Assembly: GCA_016758965.1 (NCBI GenBank)
Contig: JAEPRB010000222.1
Location: forward strand, 1 to 64,000
DNA length: 64,000 nt
From: Circinella minor
Lineage: Eukaryota > Mucoromycota > Mucoromycetes > Mucorales > Lichtheimiaceae
Reading direction: 5' to 3'
The position numbers and the translations under genes are program-made. Below the pieces are notes generated by a model. It saw only the letters and a program-made list of their open reading frames with translations, made no database searches and was not told where the DNA came from. Within the stretch, counting starts at the first letter, position 1. Each line of letters opens with the position of its first letter. Below are positions 24,641 through 37,408 of the stretch, in pieces.

Positions 24641-25545
24641 AAAAAAAGTTATTTTGCTTATGAAAAGACATTTTTATTTTCATATACTACTATTCGTGTT
24701 TTTCGAGTACTACCACTACCCATTATTATAGTGGTACACCGTCACTTCAACGGCCGAGTTTTTCCTCGTGTTAACTATGCGAGTTTTGTTGCTAAGTAAT
24801 GCTCCTCCAGTAGCAATCTAACTGAGATAAAAAATAAATCATTGTAGTAGTAACCGAATGCTGTGAAAAACATGGTATTGAGTCTTCTTAACAAATTAAT
24901 ATATAAAATGTTAATAATTTGGTTGGTCAAGCTATAAATTAATAAAAAAAAGTTGAATATATACTGTACATACATGTTGTGTAGTATTAAAATAATAAAA
25001 AAGAAACAGATTCAATAATTTAATGCACCAATAATCTAATTAGCAACACCTCCCATATTGGCTAATAATCGTCAATTACAATTGATATATATGCTTGGAT
25101 TGAAGAAACCACTTTGAATTTATTTGGGTATCAAAAATTACGTACGTACGTATTATGAAATACGTAGGAAAAAGAGTGTTTACATATTTATTATGATATC
25201 TAAACAACATTTTATGCTCCTAATTTTTTTTAGATATTATCAAAGAAGATATAGATTATCAACTTATCAATCAGAAATATAAATGAGTTGATTTGTTAAA
25301 AAAAAATATCTTTATGTTAGAACAATAATACATAATAGTGTTCAGAACAGTAATTTTTGTTCCTGGGAAAATTATAATATAGTTATACAATAGTTAAAAT
25401 ATATTTTTATCAATAATAATAAAAAGGAATTAGTAGTACGTATACTTTTGAAATTTCAACATGTATATACATTATAAACTGGATGGAAATTCTTGCATAG
25501 TTAAAATAACATCAGTTCTTATACGTAATAAAAAAAATAAAAAAA

Positions 25546-25708
25546 ACTAGACACAAGTGTCATTTCTACAGGAACTGATCGATTCGTGACAAATAAAGAT
25601 TAACTCGTGTCATTCCATCTCTACAATAATGTTACCACTGCAGCATTTTTATTTTTATTATGAACATTACATTTCTTACACGCTCATAGTACCATGACGC
25701 GAAAAAAT
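25546..25708. repeat. Direct repeat copy 1 (about 165 bp)
   Basis: Begins ACTAGACACAAGTGTCATTT and ends near CCATGACGCGAAAAAAT. The same sequence recurs at 25761 with about a dozen mismatches counted by eye. Both copies have matching A-rich flanks on the left. Confidence 0.95.
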
Positions 25709-25760
25709 GTGAATAAAAAAGGAAAAAGGAAAAAAAAAAGCTCATTCCTTAGGTAAAAAA

Positions 25761-25923
25761 ACTAGACACAAATGTCATTTCTACAGGAACTGGTCGATTC
25801 GTGACAAATAAAGATTAACTCGTGTCATTCCATCTCTAGAATAATGCTGCCACTGCAACATTTTCATCTTTATTATGAACATTTCATTTTTTGCACGCTC
25901 TTAGTACCATGACGCGAAAAAAT
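25761..25923. repeat. Direct repeat copy 2 (about 165 bp)
   Basis: Second copy, offset 215 bp from the first, separated by about 50 bp of A/G-rich DNA. It ends some 50 bp before a TATA-like box, so the pair may be a duplicated upstream element of the decayed gene that follows. Confidence 0.95.
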
Positions 25924-25976
25924 AGGTCAAAAGAAAAAAAAATCCCTAGAGAAAAAACCACATGATCTTTTCTTTT

Positions 25977-25986
25977 GTATAAATAC
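25977..25986 (+). promoter_or_regulatory. TATA-like box before the 26-28 kb decayed gene
   Basis: GTATAAATAC is followed directly by a long C/T-rich tract (25987-26150). A TATA box plus pyrimidine-rich leader resembles a fungal promoter. It stands just downstream of the two 165-bp repeats. Confidence 0.4.
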
Positions 25987-26299
25987 CCCCTCCTTTTTCT
26001 TCTCATTTCTGCATTTTTACTTCACCCCTCGGACCCCTTTGTTTCTACTTCACTTCCCCCCCCCCTTTTTTTTTCTACTTTACTTCCCTTTCTTTTCTTT
26101 TTTTTTAAAAACTTCACCCCCAGCGCCACTTTTTTCTACTCTATTACTTTATCCATCGGGTACTTCAAGAAATTGTGGGCGAAGGTCTCTGGGTCATTAT
26201 CGTTTTGGTAATTATTGCTCTAGGCGCCGCTTGCTACTTTTATTGGTTCCATTGTCTGTGGTTTTGTCTTTGTTCATTCCTTGCACTTGTGGTACATTC

Positions 26300-27899
26300 A
26301 TTACGCACAATTATTGCTGCAAAATGTTTACATTGGGTCCATTTTCCGCTTCACCATTGTCACCAAAGTCTGACTTTACATTTGTTGTTTTCCCTCCTAT
26401 GGTTGTTTCTCGTTCGCGACCTGTAATGTGCGAAACTCCAATTATGGTCAAGAAACAAGAAGAAGAAAAGTGTCCTATTAAATACTTTAGCTGTTTAGAA
26501 GTATATGGGCATAAAAGGCGTGACACTCTTTATAGTCATATCTATGACACTGGTCCTCTATTAGCTCTTGGTTTAAACCTTGGGTTACGCTCTTGGGCTG
26601 ATATATTGAGTGGTAAAGTTTTTTTTCATGCCTATGTCATGTAGACTTTGTGCCACAGTGAAATGCATTGCCAGCTATGCTTGTTGATGAAATTGATCTT
26701 TTATGTGAATATTGCGCAGCAACGTACTTAGGTGCTAGTGCTGCCAAAGTTTCGGCTTATGTTCAACATCAAAATGACCATTCATCATCTTTGCCTACTG
26801 ATACTATGAACGATGCTTTTCTTCTGCTATCATTGAAACATGACGCCATTGTTTATAGCTTGGTAATTTAAAAGGTCAACTTTTCTTCTTCTACAACAGA
26901 TCCATCTTTTCTGATTTTCATGCGAAGATCATTTCTGTGTCTATCCAAGATGTTGGTTGTGCTTTTATACATATTATACACGGTTCGCTATTTACCAATA
27001 GACCATAGTAATATTCAGGAGTTCGAACAAGAACGTTTGTTTCATTACCATCTCACTATTACAATGCAAACTCTTGCTCCATTGTTCTTCATGCAGACAG
27101 CATAACAGCAGTTAATGCACGAGAAACAAGCTTGTCAATATGGTACCCAAGATTTATTATGACTATTAGCCATGAAATACAGTAGTTATCGGTGTTGCTC
27201 CAATAGTAGACCTGAATATGTGCCAGATGCAACTGATCCTACCGAATATAATTAGCTTTCTTCTGCTATTGCATACAGCATTCCATTTCTTAAAACATCT
27301 AAACAATATGTTGGTGGTTAATATTTAGGTAATGTATCAAAGAAAAAAAATGATTGTCGTGTATTATGTAATGGATCTAATATTAACAGTAATATCATTT
27401 ATTTTTTTATATAACATGGATCTGATGTTTATATCAAGAACATGGATGAATATAGAAATGACAAGATGATCGACTTCACTTTTTCTCTTTTCTTTTTGGT
27501 TCAGATTCTTGCTTTTTGGCACCAGTATCACGGAAGCCACAAAACATACTTTGCCAACAAGACAAGACTACGTTCAATATGTAGGCTGTTACAGGTTATC
27601 AATCATCCACAAAATATTATCAATACACATGGAGAGTCTTGAGATAAATAAATCAGATACTGGTTTGATTCACCTTTTTTATCAACGGCCGTGGGGAATC
27701 TTGTGCCACAGCTTTACTTTTCACAGTACAATGTCATATATCCAACAAGAACTCATTTCCGAAATAAGCTAACAGTTAATGCGTAAATCTATAAAAGACA
27801 GTCAAATTAATGGTAGCTTGATTGACTTAGATATGATGCAGGTTGAGCATGTAGAGGATGAAAAGTTTTTGGAATCTATGCACAATAATTCCGAATGAG
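26300..27899 (+). pseudogene. Decayed protein-coding gene or transposon, unknown family
   Basis: Several coding-like blocks succeed one another on the plus strand in shifting frames: VMCETPIMVKKQEEEKCPIK ... YGHKRRDTLYSHIYDTGPLL ... LGLRSWADIL (to about 26610); MPAMLVDEIDLLCEYCAATY ... KVSAYVQHQNDHSSS (26668-26871); SNSRPEYVPDATDPTEYN, stop, LSSAIAYSIPFLKTSKQYVG, stop, CRVLCNGSNIN (27200-27400); FGTSITEATKHTLPTRQDYV (from 27513); MRKSIKDSQINGSLIDLDMM ... FLESMHNNSE, stop at 27897. In-frame stops at about 27254 and 27317 and the frame changes mark it as dead. The product is not recognised. Confidence 0.55.
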
Positions 27900-30103
27900 G
27901 AAAAGTAGCCTATGGAACAAAAATATGTACTCAAAAGTGAAAAAAAGCAATTATACACTCGTTTCATTTTGACCCTATCTTTATCATCACTTTATTTTTT
28001 AGTATTATATACATATGTTTTATCTTTCTATCTATCTGCTTAATTTTTTTTTTGTTTTTCATCCTACCCTCCGTTGTTATATTTCCTTCATAACAGTTTT
28101 TACATTTCGCATAATTTCTTATTTAAATAACATTACAGATGAATATAATTAACTTACTTCTTCATATAGTTTTAGCTTTGAACATTATACTATACGTAGG
28201 ATATATTGAAAATATTAAGTTATCAAAAGAAAAATTGCACAGACTAAGGATTATGCTAATAGAAAATTTATGTAAAAACTAGTCTAATGAAATGTAGAAC
28301 GTAGAATATAAAATTTATTGATTATTATTGATCAGTAGTGCCAACGTGTTTGATTATTATACACAAAAAAAAGATAATACTTTTGAATTATTTGATTAAA
28401 ATGGCTTTATTGGTGCGATTTTTTTTTTTTTTGGAAATGATCCTCATGACTACACCATCAAACTAATTGTTAGCAATGTCATTCAAGGTGAAAAAAAAAT
28501 CACACAGTTTCTTAATCCATGCCCTGATAACAGGGGGTGTGTTAATGGAACATCCATGTAACCATAAAAATCACTTCTCATTTCAACGACGAAACAAAAA
28601 AAAATCACACAGGTAGAATTATCCTTGGTTAATATATATATGAAAAAAAAAGAATATGAAAGGTTTTTTCCCATAATGATTATGTTTTGGATAGAAAACA
28701 AGTATTATACCTACTCTCCATTCTTCAATTTATTCTATTATTATATATGACTAGCTGTCAAGGAGAAAGAGTGCTTGTTCGTTATATTAAAGCGTTCAAA
28801 ATGTGTGATTGAAGTACTTCATATAAAGATATAAAATAAAGAAGAAATAATACACTATATGTGGTTGTATTTGAATAATAAATTATGTGAAATATAATAG
28901 AAACTTGTATTGTAGGAGTTCTTATATCCAGGAATATTACGTCTGAATCCACAAAAAAAGAGAAACCTTATAATGAGTATAAGATACTTGATGCTCAAAG
29001 AGAGCTATTGTCAGGCCAATTATTCAATTGTTGAAAGACTGAAAGATTTAAAGGTAAAATTAGAATTAAAGAAAAGATTTTATTTGAAATTATTTTAGGC
29101 TATTTGTACTATTTGCTACGACGGAAAAGTGGCATTGCTTTGTCGTAAAAGTCGTAGCTTCGACAGAAAAGTGTCATAGCGCGTGCCACTAATATCACTT
29201 AGTTTAGTTGTTTGTGATACTTTAACTGTAATACAAATAATAATAATAGTGATAATGTTAGTATAAAAATATTTTTAACTTTTATACGTTAGAACAGTAT
29301 ATAATAGAAAAGCATTAAATGATTAAGGGTGAGAGAGTTGCGCGATTAAAAAAAAAAAGAGCATACTACGTATTCTGTTCCATGCTTATTTTTTTTGCTA
29401 TTTTTTAAAAAAAAACTCTTACCTAGTAGTACTTTTGTATTTCTTTAATTCATTTGACGGGTTATTTAATTTTATCTATTACTGTATTAATTAATAATAG
29501 AACGTTTGTTTGGGCATATAATATTACAATTAGTGAGAATACATTTGTTATTTACTGTGTAAAAACGTTGTTTTGATCCCTTTCACTTTCTTGGCTGTTT
29601 TTCACTGATTAATTACAATTATAAGTGGAGCGATGATATAATCCTACTTTTATTTTAGAAGAATTCTATAGAAAATACAATTCATTACCTATAAACACTC
29701 CAACAAAATCTTTTCTTTAATAGCTATAACAAAAAACACACGAGAGACATATATACCATCATGTACTTGTAATTCATCGTTTTAGAAAATGACATTAACA
29801 AAATAAAGTTCTCTTTTTTATTTTCATAGCATTTTATTAATGAAAAGCTAAAAAAAAAAAAAAAAAAAAAGTCTTATTCTTTTAATATAATTAGCTTATC
29901 CTGATAGTAGAATCGTATTTGATAATTCGTTGATCGTGAGTCTCAAGTAATTCATACACCCAAAAACAAGGTTCACCTAAAAAACGATAATTCTTTTTTT
30001 TTTTTTTTTTTTTTTTTTTTGGTCGTTAGGGTAAATAATTGAGAGCACGGTCTTGAAGGGTATATCTACACGTTAGTAAACCTTTTTTTTATTTTTATTT
30101 TTG

Positions 30104-30137
<34 letters not shown>

Positions 30138-32309
30138 TTGGTTGTAAAGGCACATCACTTTTTTGATCTTCAAAGTTACTCTCCGATTAACAAACTGTCA
30201 AAAAATAACAAACAAACAAACAAACAAGTAGAATTTTTTTTTTTCAAAGAAAAAAACTTTATTTTTGTAACCAATATGTACACGGTTTATTGAATTATTT
30301 TAAGCATATAAAGAAAAAAGATTATATATATATAGTAATATGCTTAAATTAAAAAAAAACAAAACTCTCTGCAGTTATGTGCGTTTCTATAGTAGTAGAG
30401 TATTTAGAGTAATGGAAAAATTAAGGTTTTATTTATTTACATAATGATCCCATAATATTTTTGTAATCATAACGATGATGTACTATATTCTCTTTATTCT
30501 ATTATAATGTCAATGTATCAGTTTCTATAGTTATTATTTCATACAAATAAAAGATATCTTTCTGTTGAAATATCTTAATATTGAGAGCTGTTTTAATAAT
30601 TGATTCTATGAATACTTCAACATGAAAAACTTTTTATTACATGTGATGTATTAATAATATAGGTACTAATTGCTTCTTTTTTTAAAGTTGATAGCATTTT
30701 ACATATTTTTTTTTCCTTACATTGCTTCATCATCTAAAAGCTTCGTTGCTCTGATTTTATTTATCTTAATCAAAATTATACTTTGATATAAACAAACAAA
30801 AAAAACACTTGGTTTCAACTATGTGTGTGTGTTTCCTTTTTTTTCAATACGTAGATAGGATTGCATTGTTGAATGAGTACAAATTGTTTTAATACAATGA
30901 AACTCAAAATATATTAATTCCATACCTCGAATCAATTAATGATTTTCTTTGTATAAATTGATTTTTATTTATTGAAAGATTTAAGATTAGTGTTATATAT
31001 ATATATTATATTATATATAAACATTTATGTACGTACAGTACTTTATATATAATTATAGAAATAAGAGAGAACCATAAAGAATAATATAATCAGAAATATG
31101 TTGTTTGAAAAACAAAAAACATTGAGTTAAAGTTTAAACTCTTCAATATATCTTTATATGTCAATTAACAAAAGTCTAAAGTAAGTAAAATTTTAATTCA
31201 CTTTTAGTATAATTGTTTTTTTTAATAGTAATAAGTTAAATTAGTTTAGTAGTTAATGCTATGTACAACTGTAAAAAAAAAATGTTTATATATTTTTGTA
31301 CGTATGATAAAAAAAAAAAGAATATACGTAGTTATAATCTCGATTATCAAACAAACAAAGAAGGAGGGGTAAATTTATAGATATCTATTATTTATTATAT
31401 ACTATATATGGTAAATATAATAATAATAATAATTGACTTTTGCTTCCAAAAAAATCTGTGTACATTTATGTACCACTATACCATTCTTAATTTATTCCTT
31501 TGTATTTATCCCTCCTCCCCCCAACAAAAACTAAAAATAATTGGATTCTTTGTCTTTTCAAAATAAAAATAAAGAGATCCTTCATATTATGATTTGATTT
31601 ACTGCTTTTTTTTTTAATATTTATTTTGCATACATATACACATATAAAGTTGTAATTTATAACTCAATTTTTCGTTTTAAGTAACTAAGAATTCTTTTAA
31701 CTGTATTCTATTTCTTTCCTTATCAAAATTTAAGGAGAGGAAAACTTTGGTTTTTTTTATGTCGCTAATATTCAAAAAATCTAGTAATTTACCACGTGTA
31801 AAATGATTTATGGGGGTTTATTCATGACCAAATAGTTTTTTTTTTGATTCGAACGTTCGATAATCAATTTGATTCTAACAATATTTAGTATGTTTAATTG
31901 ACATATTAATTGATAATAATAATAATATTCTATAATATGATATTCTTCAAAATATTTTATTTTCTTAAATTTTTTTTTTCTATTTTTTCAAAGGCAAAAA
32001 AAAAAAAAAAAAATTTAATCTCTCGGTTGGGATGAAAGGGGGATGAAAAAATAAAAATAAAAAGAAGATTGGGAGAAAATACAATTTAGATACTTTGGAA
32101 AAGAAGATTCGAAAAAAAAAAATGATAAAAAAAAAGAATTGTTAGAGAGTGGGACATGTATAATAAAAAACGACTTTAAGAGAAAAAATTGAAGAAGTTT
32201 AAAAGAGGGAATTAACTACCACAATGGGTAATTATAAAAAAAAAAAAAAAAGAAATTAAAATTTTAGGGGATTTGTTGTTACAAATAAAATATAAAATAA
32301 AATAAAAAA
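27900..32309. other. AT-rich gene desert
   Basis: 4.4 kb with long A and T homopolymers (about 29850-29870, 30001-30020, 30103-30134) and a (CAAA)n stretch near 30208-30226. Apart from the fragment at 28.7-29.2 kb I see no coding signal, tRNA or structured RNA. Confidence 0.5.
28747..29179 (+). pseudogene. Small spliced coding fragment, unknown
   Basis: An ATG at 28747 opens a short frame (MTSCQGERVLVRYIKAFKMC, stop). Then TTGTAG at 28915 is followed by 46 clean codons (28916-29053: EFLYPGILRLNPQKKRNLIM ... NYSIVERLKDLK), a GTAAAA donor, a 45-nt intron ending TTTTAG, and 27 codons (29099-29179: AICTICYDGKVALLCRKSRS ..., TAG). The last two parts join perfectly; the link to the first is uncertain. 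No family is recognised. It could be a small live gene or a remnant. Confidence 0.35.
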
Positions 32310-33869
32310 TTAAATAGCCATGCTAATGATACCTGCAGCAGCAGTACCAAAAGCCATGAATAAAGTGGCGGGAGTAAGAGATGTAGCAGCACTATCACCA
32401 CCAGCAGCACTACCCTTACCAGCAGTTTCCTTGTAAACATCTTCAGCAGACATATTAGCACAAGCTGCGACAGTAGTCATTTCATATTTGGATTTCAAAA
32501 GTGGAACGACAGTATTGATTGCAACATTGACAGTATCATTGACACGGTCATGTTCTAATGTGATACCACTAGTAGACTTGCTAATCCAACCTTTAACAGT
32601 TTGTTCGATTGATTGAGCAGTAACGGCAGGATTAGTACCCATTTCCCAATCAAATGTATCATGATCCCAGATAGCAATCTTGAAACCAAGTTTTTCTGTA
32701 ATATTACGAACACGATCATCCATATCACCTTGTGGCTATAACAATCAATAAACATTTCATTATTAAAATCAGTATATATATATATCATATCTCATAATAG
32801 ATAACTTATATATATTTAAAAAAAATGAAATAAAATATTTACCGGTCGAACAAGAACAGGGGAAACGCCAATAATCTCCTTAATAGCTTGTTCAGTCCAT
32901 TTAAGTTCGGCAATAATTTGATCATTCGTTTGTGTGGTCAATTGTGTGTGAGACCTATAAATATATAATTATTAAAACATTAATTAGTTTCTATGTAGTT
33001 CTATTTTTTTTTTTTTTTTACCCCTTGGTCACTCTATCATTCGATATTCATATTAGAATTAAATTTATAAACGAATCTTTTTTTTTTCTTTACCATGTGT
33101 GAATAGCAATTTCGTGACCATCTTCGTGCATTCTCTTAACCATTTCTGGATATTGAATAACCTATAAACAATTCATTTTTTTTTGTTATTTTATTACTAT
33201 GGAAACAGTAAACAACTCAAAAAAAAAAAACTTAGATATTTACATTTCCTCCGATCAAGAAAAATGTAGCTTTCAAATTTTGCTGCTTCAAGAAATCATA
33301 TAAAGGAGGACTAGCTGGTGTTGGTCCATCATCGAAACTCTATATAATTAAGGAGAGAGAAAAGGGGGGGGAGGAGAGAAAAAGAAGAAAGAGGGGGAGG
33401 GGGGGAGAAAGATGGAGAAAAAAAATAGTAATATTTATATACCGATTTAGTGTTTGCTATTATATATATATATATATATATGTTTTACTCCTAGTAAAAT
33501 TAAAAAAAAAAATTGAAAGAACAAACAAACAAATAATAAAGAAATTATTATATTTACCAAACCCCAACGACCTGTTGGACAGGTATAAATATCAGAAGGA
33601 CGTTTACATTGTGTTGAAGTCCAATGGCAATAAGGATCATTACCCGGAGCACCAGGTACACCAACAGGTGCTTTAGGAATAGATGAGTTGTCGAAAGATG
33701 AAACCCATTCAGCCTTTGGTGCAGGAACTTGAATAGGTACGGGATAAGCTTCTTTCCATTCAAAGTTGCTAGTTGGTGTTTGAAGACCTGCTGCGGCACC
33801 AGTAGTAGGTGTCTGTGCATATACTTGTTCGAGTGCAAGTAAAGCGATCAAAAAGGCAGATTTACGCAT
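32310..33869 (-). CDS. CDA: Chitin deacetylase, secreted, probably GPI-anchored
   Basis: Five exons (33869-33558, 33339-33244, 33161-33094, 32954-32843, 32735-32310) give 337 residues. It removes acetyl groups from nascent chitin to make chitosan, a major wall polymer of Mucoromycota. It has a signal peptide ([19 protein letters not shown]) and a NodB/polysaccharide-deacetylase domain with motif 1 SFDDGP (105-110, base D107 and metal D108), motif 2 HTWSH (157-161, metal histidines), motif 3 RPPQGD (195-200), motif 4 WDHDTFDW (219-226) and motif 5 LEHD (256-259). Motif 3 normally reads RPPYGD or similar, so Tyr is Gln here. A Ser/Ala/Gly region and a hydrophobic tail ([16 protein letters not shown]) suggest a GPI signal. 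N-glycosylation sequons are present (for example NITE). Confidence 0.95.
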
Positions 33870-33976
33870 CGTCTATAAAATTATTCGTTTTATGGTTTGT
33901 TGTTGAGTTGTAAAGAAAGGAGATGAAGAACGAGAAAGAGAAAGGAAAGAAGAAAAAAAAAGAAAAGTTGAGTTAC

Positions 33977-33985
33977 TTTTATATA
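33977..33985 (-). promoter_or_regulatory. TATA box of chitin deacetylase
   Basis: Minus-strand TATATAAAA lies 108-116 bp upstream of the ATG, in an A/G-rich region. Position and sequence fit a TATA-driven, inducible or strongly expressed promoter. Confidence 0.5.
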
Positions 33986-34865
33986 AAAAGTAAAAAGAGA
34001 GAAAAAGATAGAAGGAAAAAGGGAAAAAAGGGACAAGTGGTTACATGTTCGAAGATTTGAGTTTTGCTCTCTTTATAAACCTGTAACGGAGCAACTAATT
34101 TGATTTTTTTTTTTTTTTTAGTTCTCCTTTCTTATTTTTTACTCTCGCCCATAAATATCAAAAAATAGTAACGCATTACAACTAATAAGTGAAACCATGG
34201 AAATGGCAGAAACATAGGAAACCTTCTCTTTTTAGCCAACCATAATTTGGCATTTTTCCGATTCAGATAACCAATTTTTTTTTTTTTTGTACTTAAAAAT
34301 AAATTCAAAAAGCATGATTGCTTAAAGTATACCGGGTAACGGATCTTCAATGGACGTGGCTGGACCCAATAGTGGATCCAGGTTGTACAAAAAATAACAA
34401 AAGGATTGGTGTTTAACTTAATTAGGAGAGAACCAAAAGGGAGAAGGGCTTGTTCAGATCTTTTTTTTTTTTTTTTTGCCCATTTACATGCATATATACC
34501 CACAAATAGATTTTTTTTTTTTCAGTTAGTTATTTTTTGATTATGATGCAGTTTTGTTTATAATAACAGAAAATCTTTTTTCAAAAAAGATAGACATATA
34601 TAAACAATTCTATTTTAAAGTTTCAATATCATTTCTTTTACTTTTTTTTCCTGACAACTTTCAAGTTTTTTTATTTTCTTTTTTCTATATCTTTTTTATT
34701 AGTTAACTGTTGGTAAAATAAATTCCGACGCGTGTTTTTTTTATTTTTGTTTGCTGAGAATATGCTTTTTTTTTTTTTTTTTTTTTTAGTATGGTATGAC
34801 AAATGGCTCGGCTCAAAAAGTTGTCGATCCATTTATTTACAGGACAACAAGTTTAGTAAATCTTA

Positions 34866-34870
<5 letters not shown>

Positions 34871-34936
<66 letters not shown>
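34871..34936. repeat. (GT)33 microsatellite
   Basis: Sixty-six bases of perfect GT repeat between the chitin deacetylase and NPR2 genes. Confidence 0.97.
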
Positions 34937-34937
<1 letters not shown>

Positions 34938-35248
34938 ATTTTCAGCCTTCAGAAAAAAAAAGCCTACTTTTTGTACAGATTTTTTACTTTTTTGCTTAAA
35001 CAGGTATAAATAGTACAAAAATATAACTATTAAAAAATATTACACATGATGCTTAGTTACATCATCAGCCACCAAATAAAAAAAAAATGGAGATGATGAT
35101 TAGAGTAAAAAAGAATAATAAAGGATTATGATATAAATATTTACACTTTAAAAAAAGACTTTTTTTTTTAGATTATATATGATACAGAAAAAAAAAAAAA
35201 GATAAAAATAAATAAAAAGAAAATGGAGTTTCTGTAATTTTTATAAAA

Positions 35249-37408
35249 TCATCTGTAAATAAACTTTACAGACCATTGGTTATTATTATTACTTTTATTA
35301 TCATTGTTGCTATTGTTATTGTTGTCACTGTTACGATTTGTATTATACAAATTCATTTCATCATCTTCTAAACGTGACCTTCGTTGATGATGAGTAGGTA
35401 AAGATTGCTGTTGAACATCAACCTGACGATTGACTGTATTTCCATATAATCCTCCAGCATCCAAACGTTGTTTTGTATTATGCTCTATAGGTTTTAACAT
35501 GGCAGGTTCAAAATTATGATTACTACCATGACTAGTTGCTTGAAGCTGTTCATCTAATTCTTGAGGAGAACATTTTAATGCAGTACAAATTTCATCATAA
35601 TGGTGTAAACCATCCAGATACGGAATAATGTCTGGATGAATGGGAGCTCCAGTATTAATATTAATAATTTTGGAATAGTGACTTTTGTCTGGTAAACCCA
35701 AAGGTATAACTTCATTACTATCCACATTAGTTATAATGGGATATTTGTGTACCCGGTAAATCAATCCTTTAATAACTCCAAATGAAATGAAACGACTGTA
35801 TTAATTGAAAGTTAGTGTTACCCTCAATATAAAATGTGCTTTTTTTTTCATTCCTTTTTTTTATATATATATACATATATCGTTTTTATTATTTACCGAA
35901 CATCGATTGGAAGGTTTGATACTTGATGTTCTTCGATCCAATCCCTTACAGAAGATCCATATTGCAGACCACAATATAAAGCAAATACACGTGGAAGCGG
36001 AGGTGGTGTTACTTCTAAAATAATTATAATAAAAACACACATGGATTTTTTTTTTTTTTAGTTCCATAGAATAAATAATTAACTTCTAAATGTTTCTTTG
36101 TTTTCTTTTTTTTTTTTTTTTTTACCAGGTAATGTAATATATTCTAAACATTCATGAGCTAAACTAGATTTTCCTGGATCTAACATTCGAGTTATTTCTG
36201 GTCGAACAGCATAAACATTTGTAAATTGAAAAATATCAGTCATGATGATACAACCATAATATCTAGAAAAACGTAAAATAATATGAAACGGATTTTATTT
36301 TATGAATAACTTGAAGATTAAATTTTATCCATCACTTTACCCCCCCTCTCCCCCCCCCAAATGTGAATTGATTCAAAACTTACAATAAATGTTGCATCGT
36401 TTTTCGAGCCCAGTCTGGTTTTACATTAGCAAGTTCGGCGATCATTTTAACATGATTAATGCCATTAATATGTGGTACCATCTATTTTAGTCAAAAAGAA
36501 GATTCTGTCATGTTACTACTAATAATTATTATAATCGACATAGAAAAAAATTATTATTATTATTATTACCTTTTGTACTGTTAGATCCCAATTAACAGTC
36601 ATCATATGATTTAAATCCACTGTACATACAGGAACTTCATAATCATGTACTGTGGGTGGATTCTTATAAGTAGGAAATAATTTCAAATTAATGGTATTGG
36701 AAGCATCTAGTGAAATTAAATATTGATATCTTTTTATATCCATATACTTCTTTTTTTTCTTTCTTATCCAGTACTATGAGTAAACTTACTAATAGGAATT
36801 TGACATTCACAATAACTATTAAGATCTTCATATAATTGTTCAATTACGTTTTGTACTGTACGACTTTCTGAACTTGCATCTTGAGATAAGAAATCACATT
36901 CCAACTTTTTTTTTTTTATAATAATAATATATGTTATATATTTCCTTGTCCAGACTCAATTTGAAATAAATTTATTTATTTTTTCTTTCTCCCTTTTCTT
37001 TTCTTTTTTTTTTTTTACCTCTAAAACTTCCAATACACGGGCCATTTTTCGTACGACAGCTTCATAACTACTCGTTTCTGCGTCACGTTCAAATACAAAA
37101 CACAAGTTAAATCGAAATTCATTTCGAATAAGTTGATATTTTTCATGATTATTGATCGCTACAGGACAACCCATGATTTTATATTTATCTGTACTAATAG
37201 TAACAAGTCTTTTATAAAGTTGTGGTTTTGGAATGACATAGCCTCGAATAGTTTCAAAGTCGATTAAAGGTTTAATCGGGACATTCATGCCCGATTTTTG
37301 TGAGACAACACTTCCTTCAGGAACTTGATGTTTTACAATACTACCCTTAATAACATCAAACACTGCATAAAAAATACCATGAATGCGTGGAAACCCAGGG
37401 AAATCCAT
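35249..37408 (-). CDS. NPR2: NPR2/NPRL2 subunit of GATOR1 (SEACIT)
   Basis: Seven exons (37408-37019, 36904-36790, 36706-36570, 36481-36384, 36262-36126, 36014-35897, 35795-35249) give 513 residues. With Npr3 and Iml1 it forms the GAP complex that turns off TORC1 through the Rag/Gtr GTPases at the vacuole when amino acids are short. Family landmarks: the longin-like start PRIHGIFYAVFDVIKG, VPEGSVVSQKSG, DFETIRGYVIPKPQLYKRL, YKIMGCPVAI, NEFRFNLCFVF, then PPPTVHDYEVPVC-type WD-contact region, MTVNWDLTVQKMVPHINGIN, and the C-terminal RFISFGVIKGLIYRVHKYPI with HHYDEICTALKCS. The C-terminal 60 residues are Asn/Gln-rich low complexity. Its start faces ATG13 across 2.2 kb. Confidence 0.93.

Larger units (their letters stand above)
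33870..35248. other. Intergenic region chitin deacetylase / NPR2
   Basis: Promoter side of the deacetylase gene, followed by AT-rich DNA with a long GT microsatellite. The 123-codon minus-strand frame at 34132-34503 has no domain or signal and is judged chance. Confidence 0.55.

Noticed and set aside
24350..24799. 149-codon plus-strand open frame
   Set aside because: Composition is odd, no domain or start context, and the opposite strand reads more like protein (two coding-like blocks with an acceptor between).
28489..28614. AAAAAAATCACACAG repeated 112 bp apart as transposon ends
   Set aside because: Only about 14 bp, mostly A, same orientation, with no element features between the copies.
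31846..31861. Palindrome TCGAACGTTCGA as a regulatory site
   Set aside because: Single copy far from any gene; a 12-bp palindrome alone supports nothing.
34132..34503. 123-codon minus-strand frame
   Set aside because: Starts in low complexity, no domain, no splice support, lies in the chitin deacetylase upstream region.
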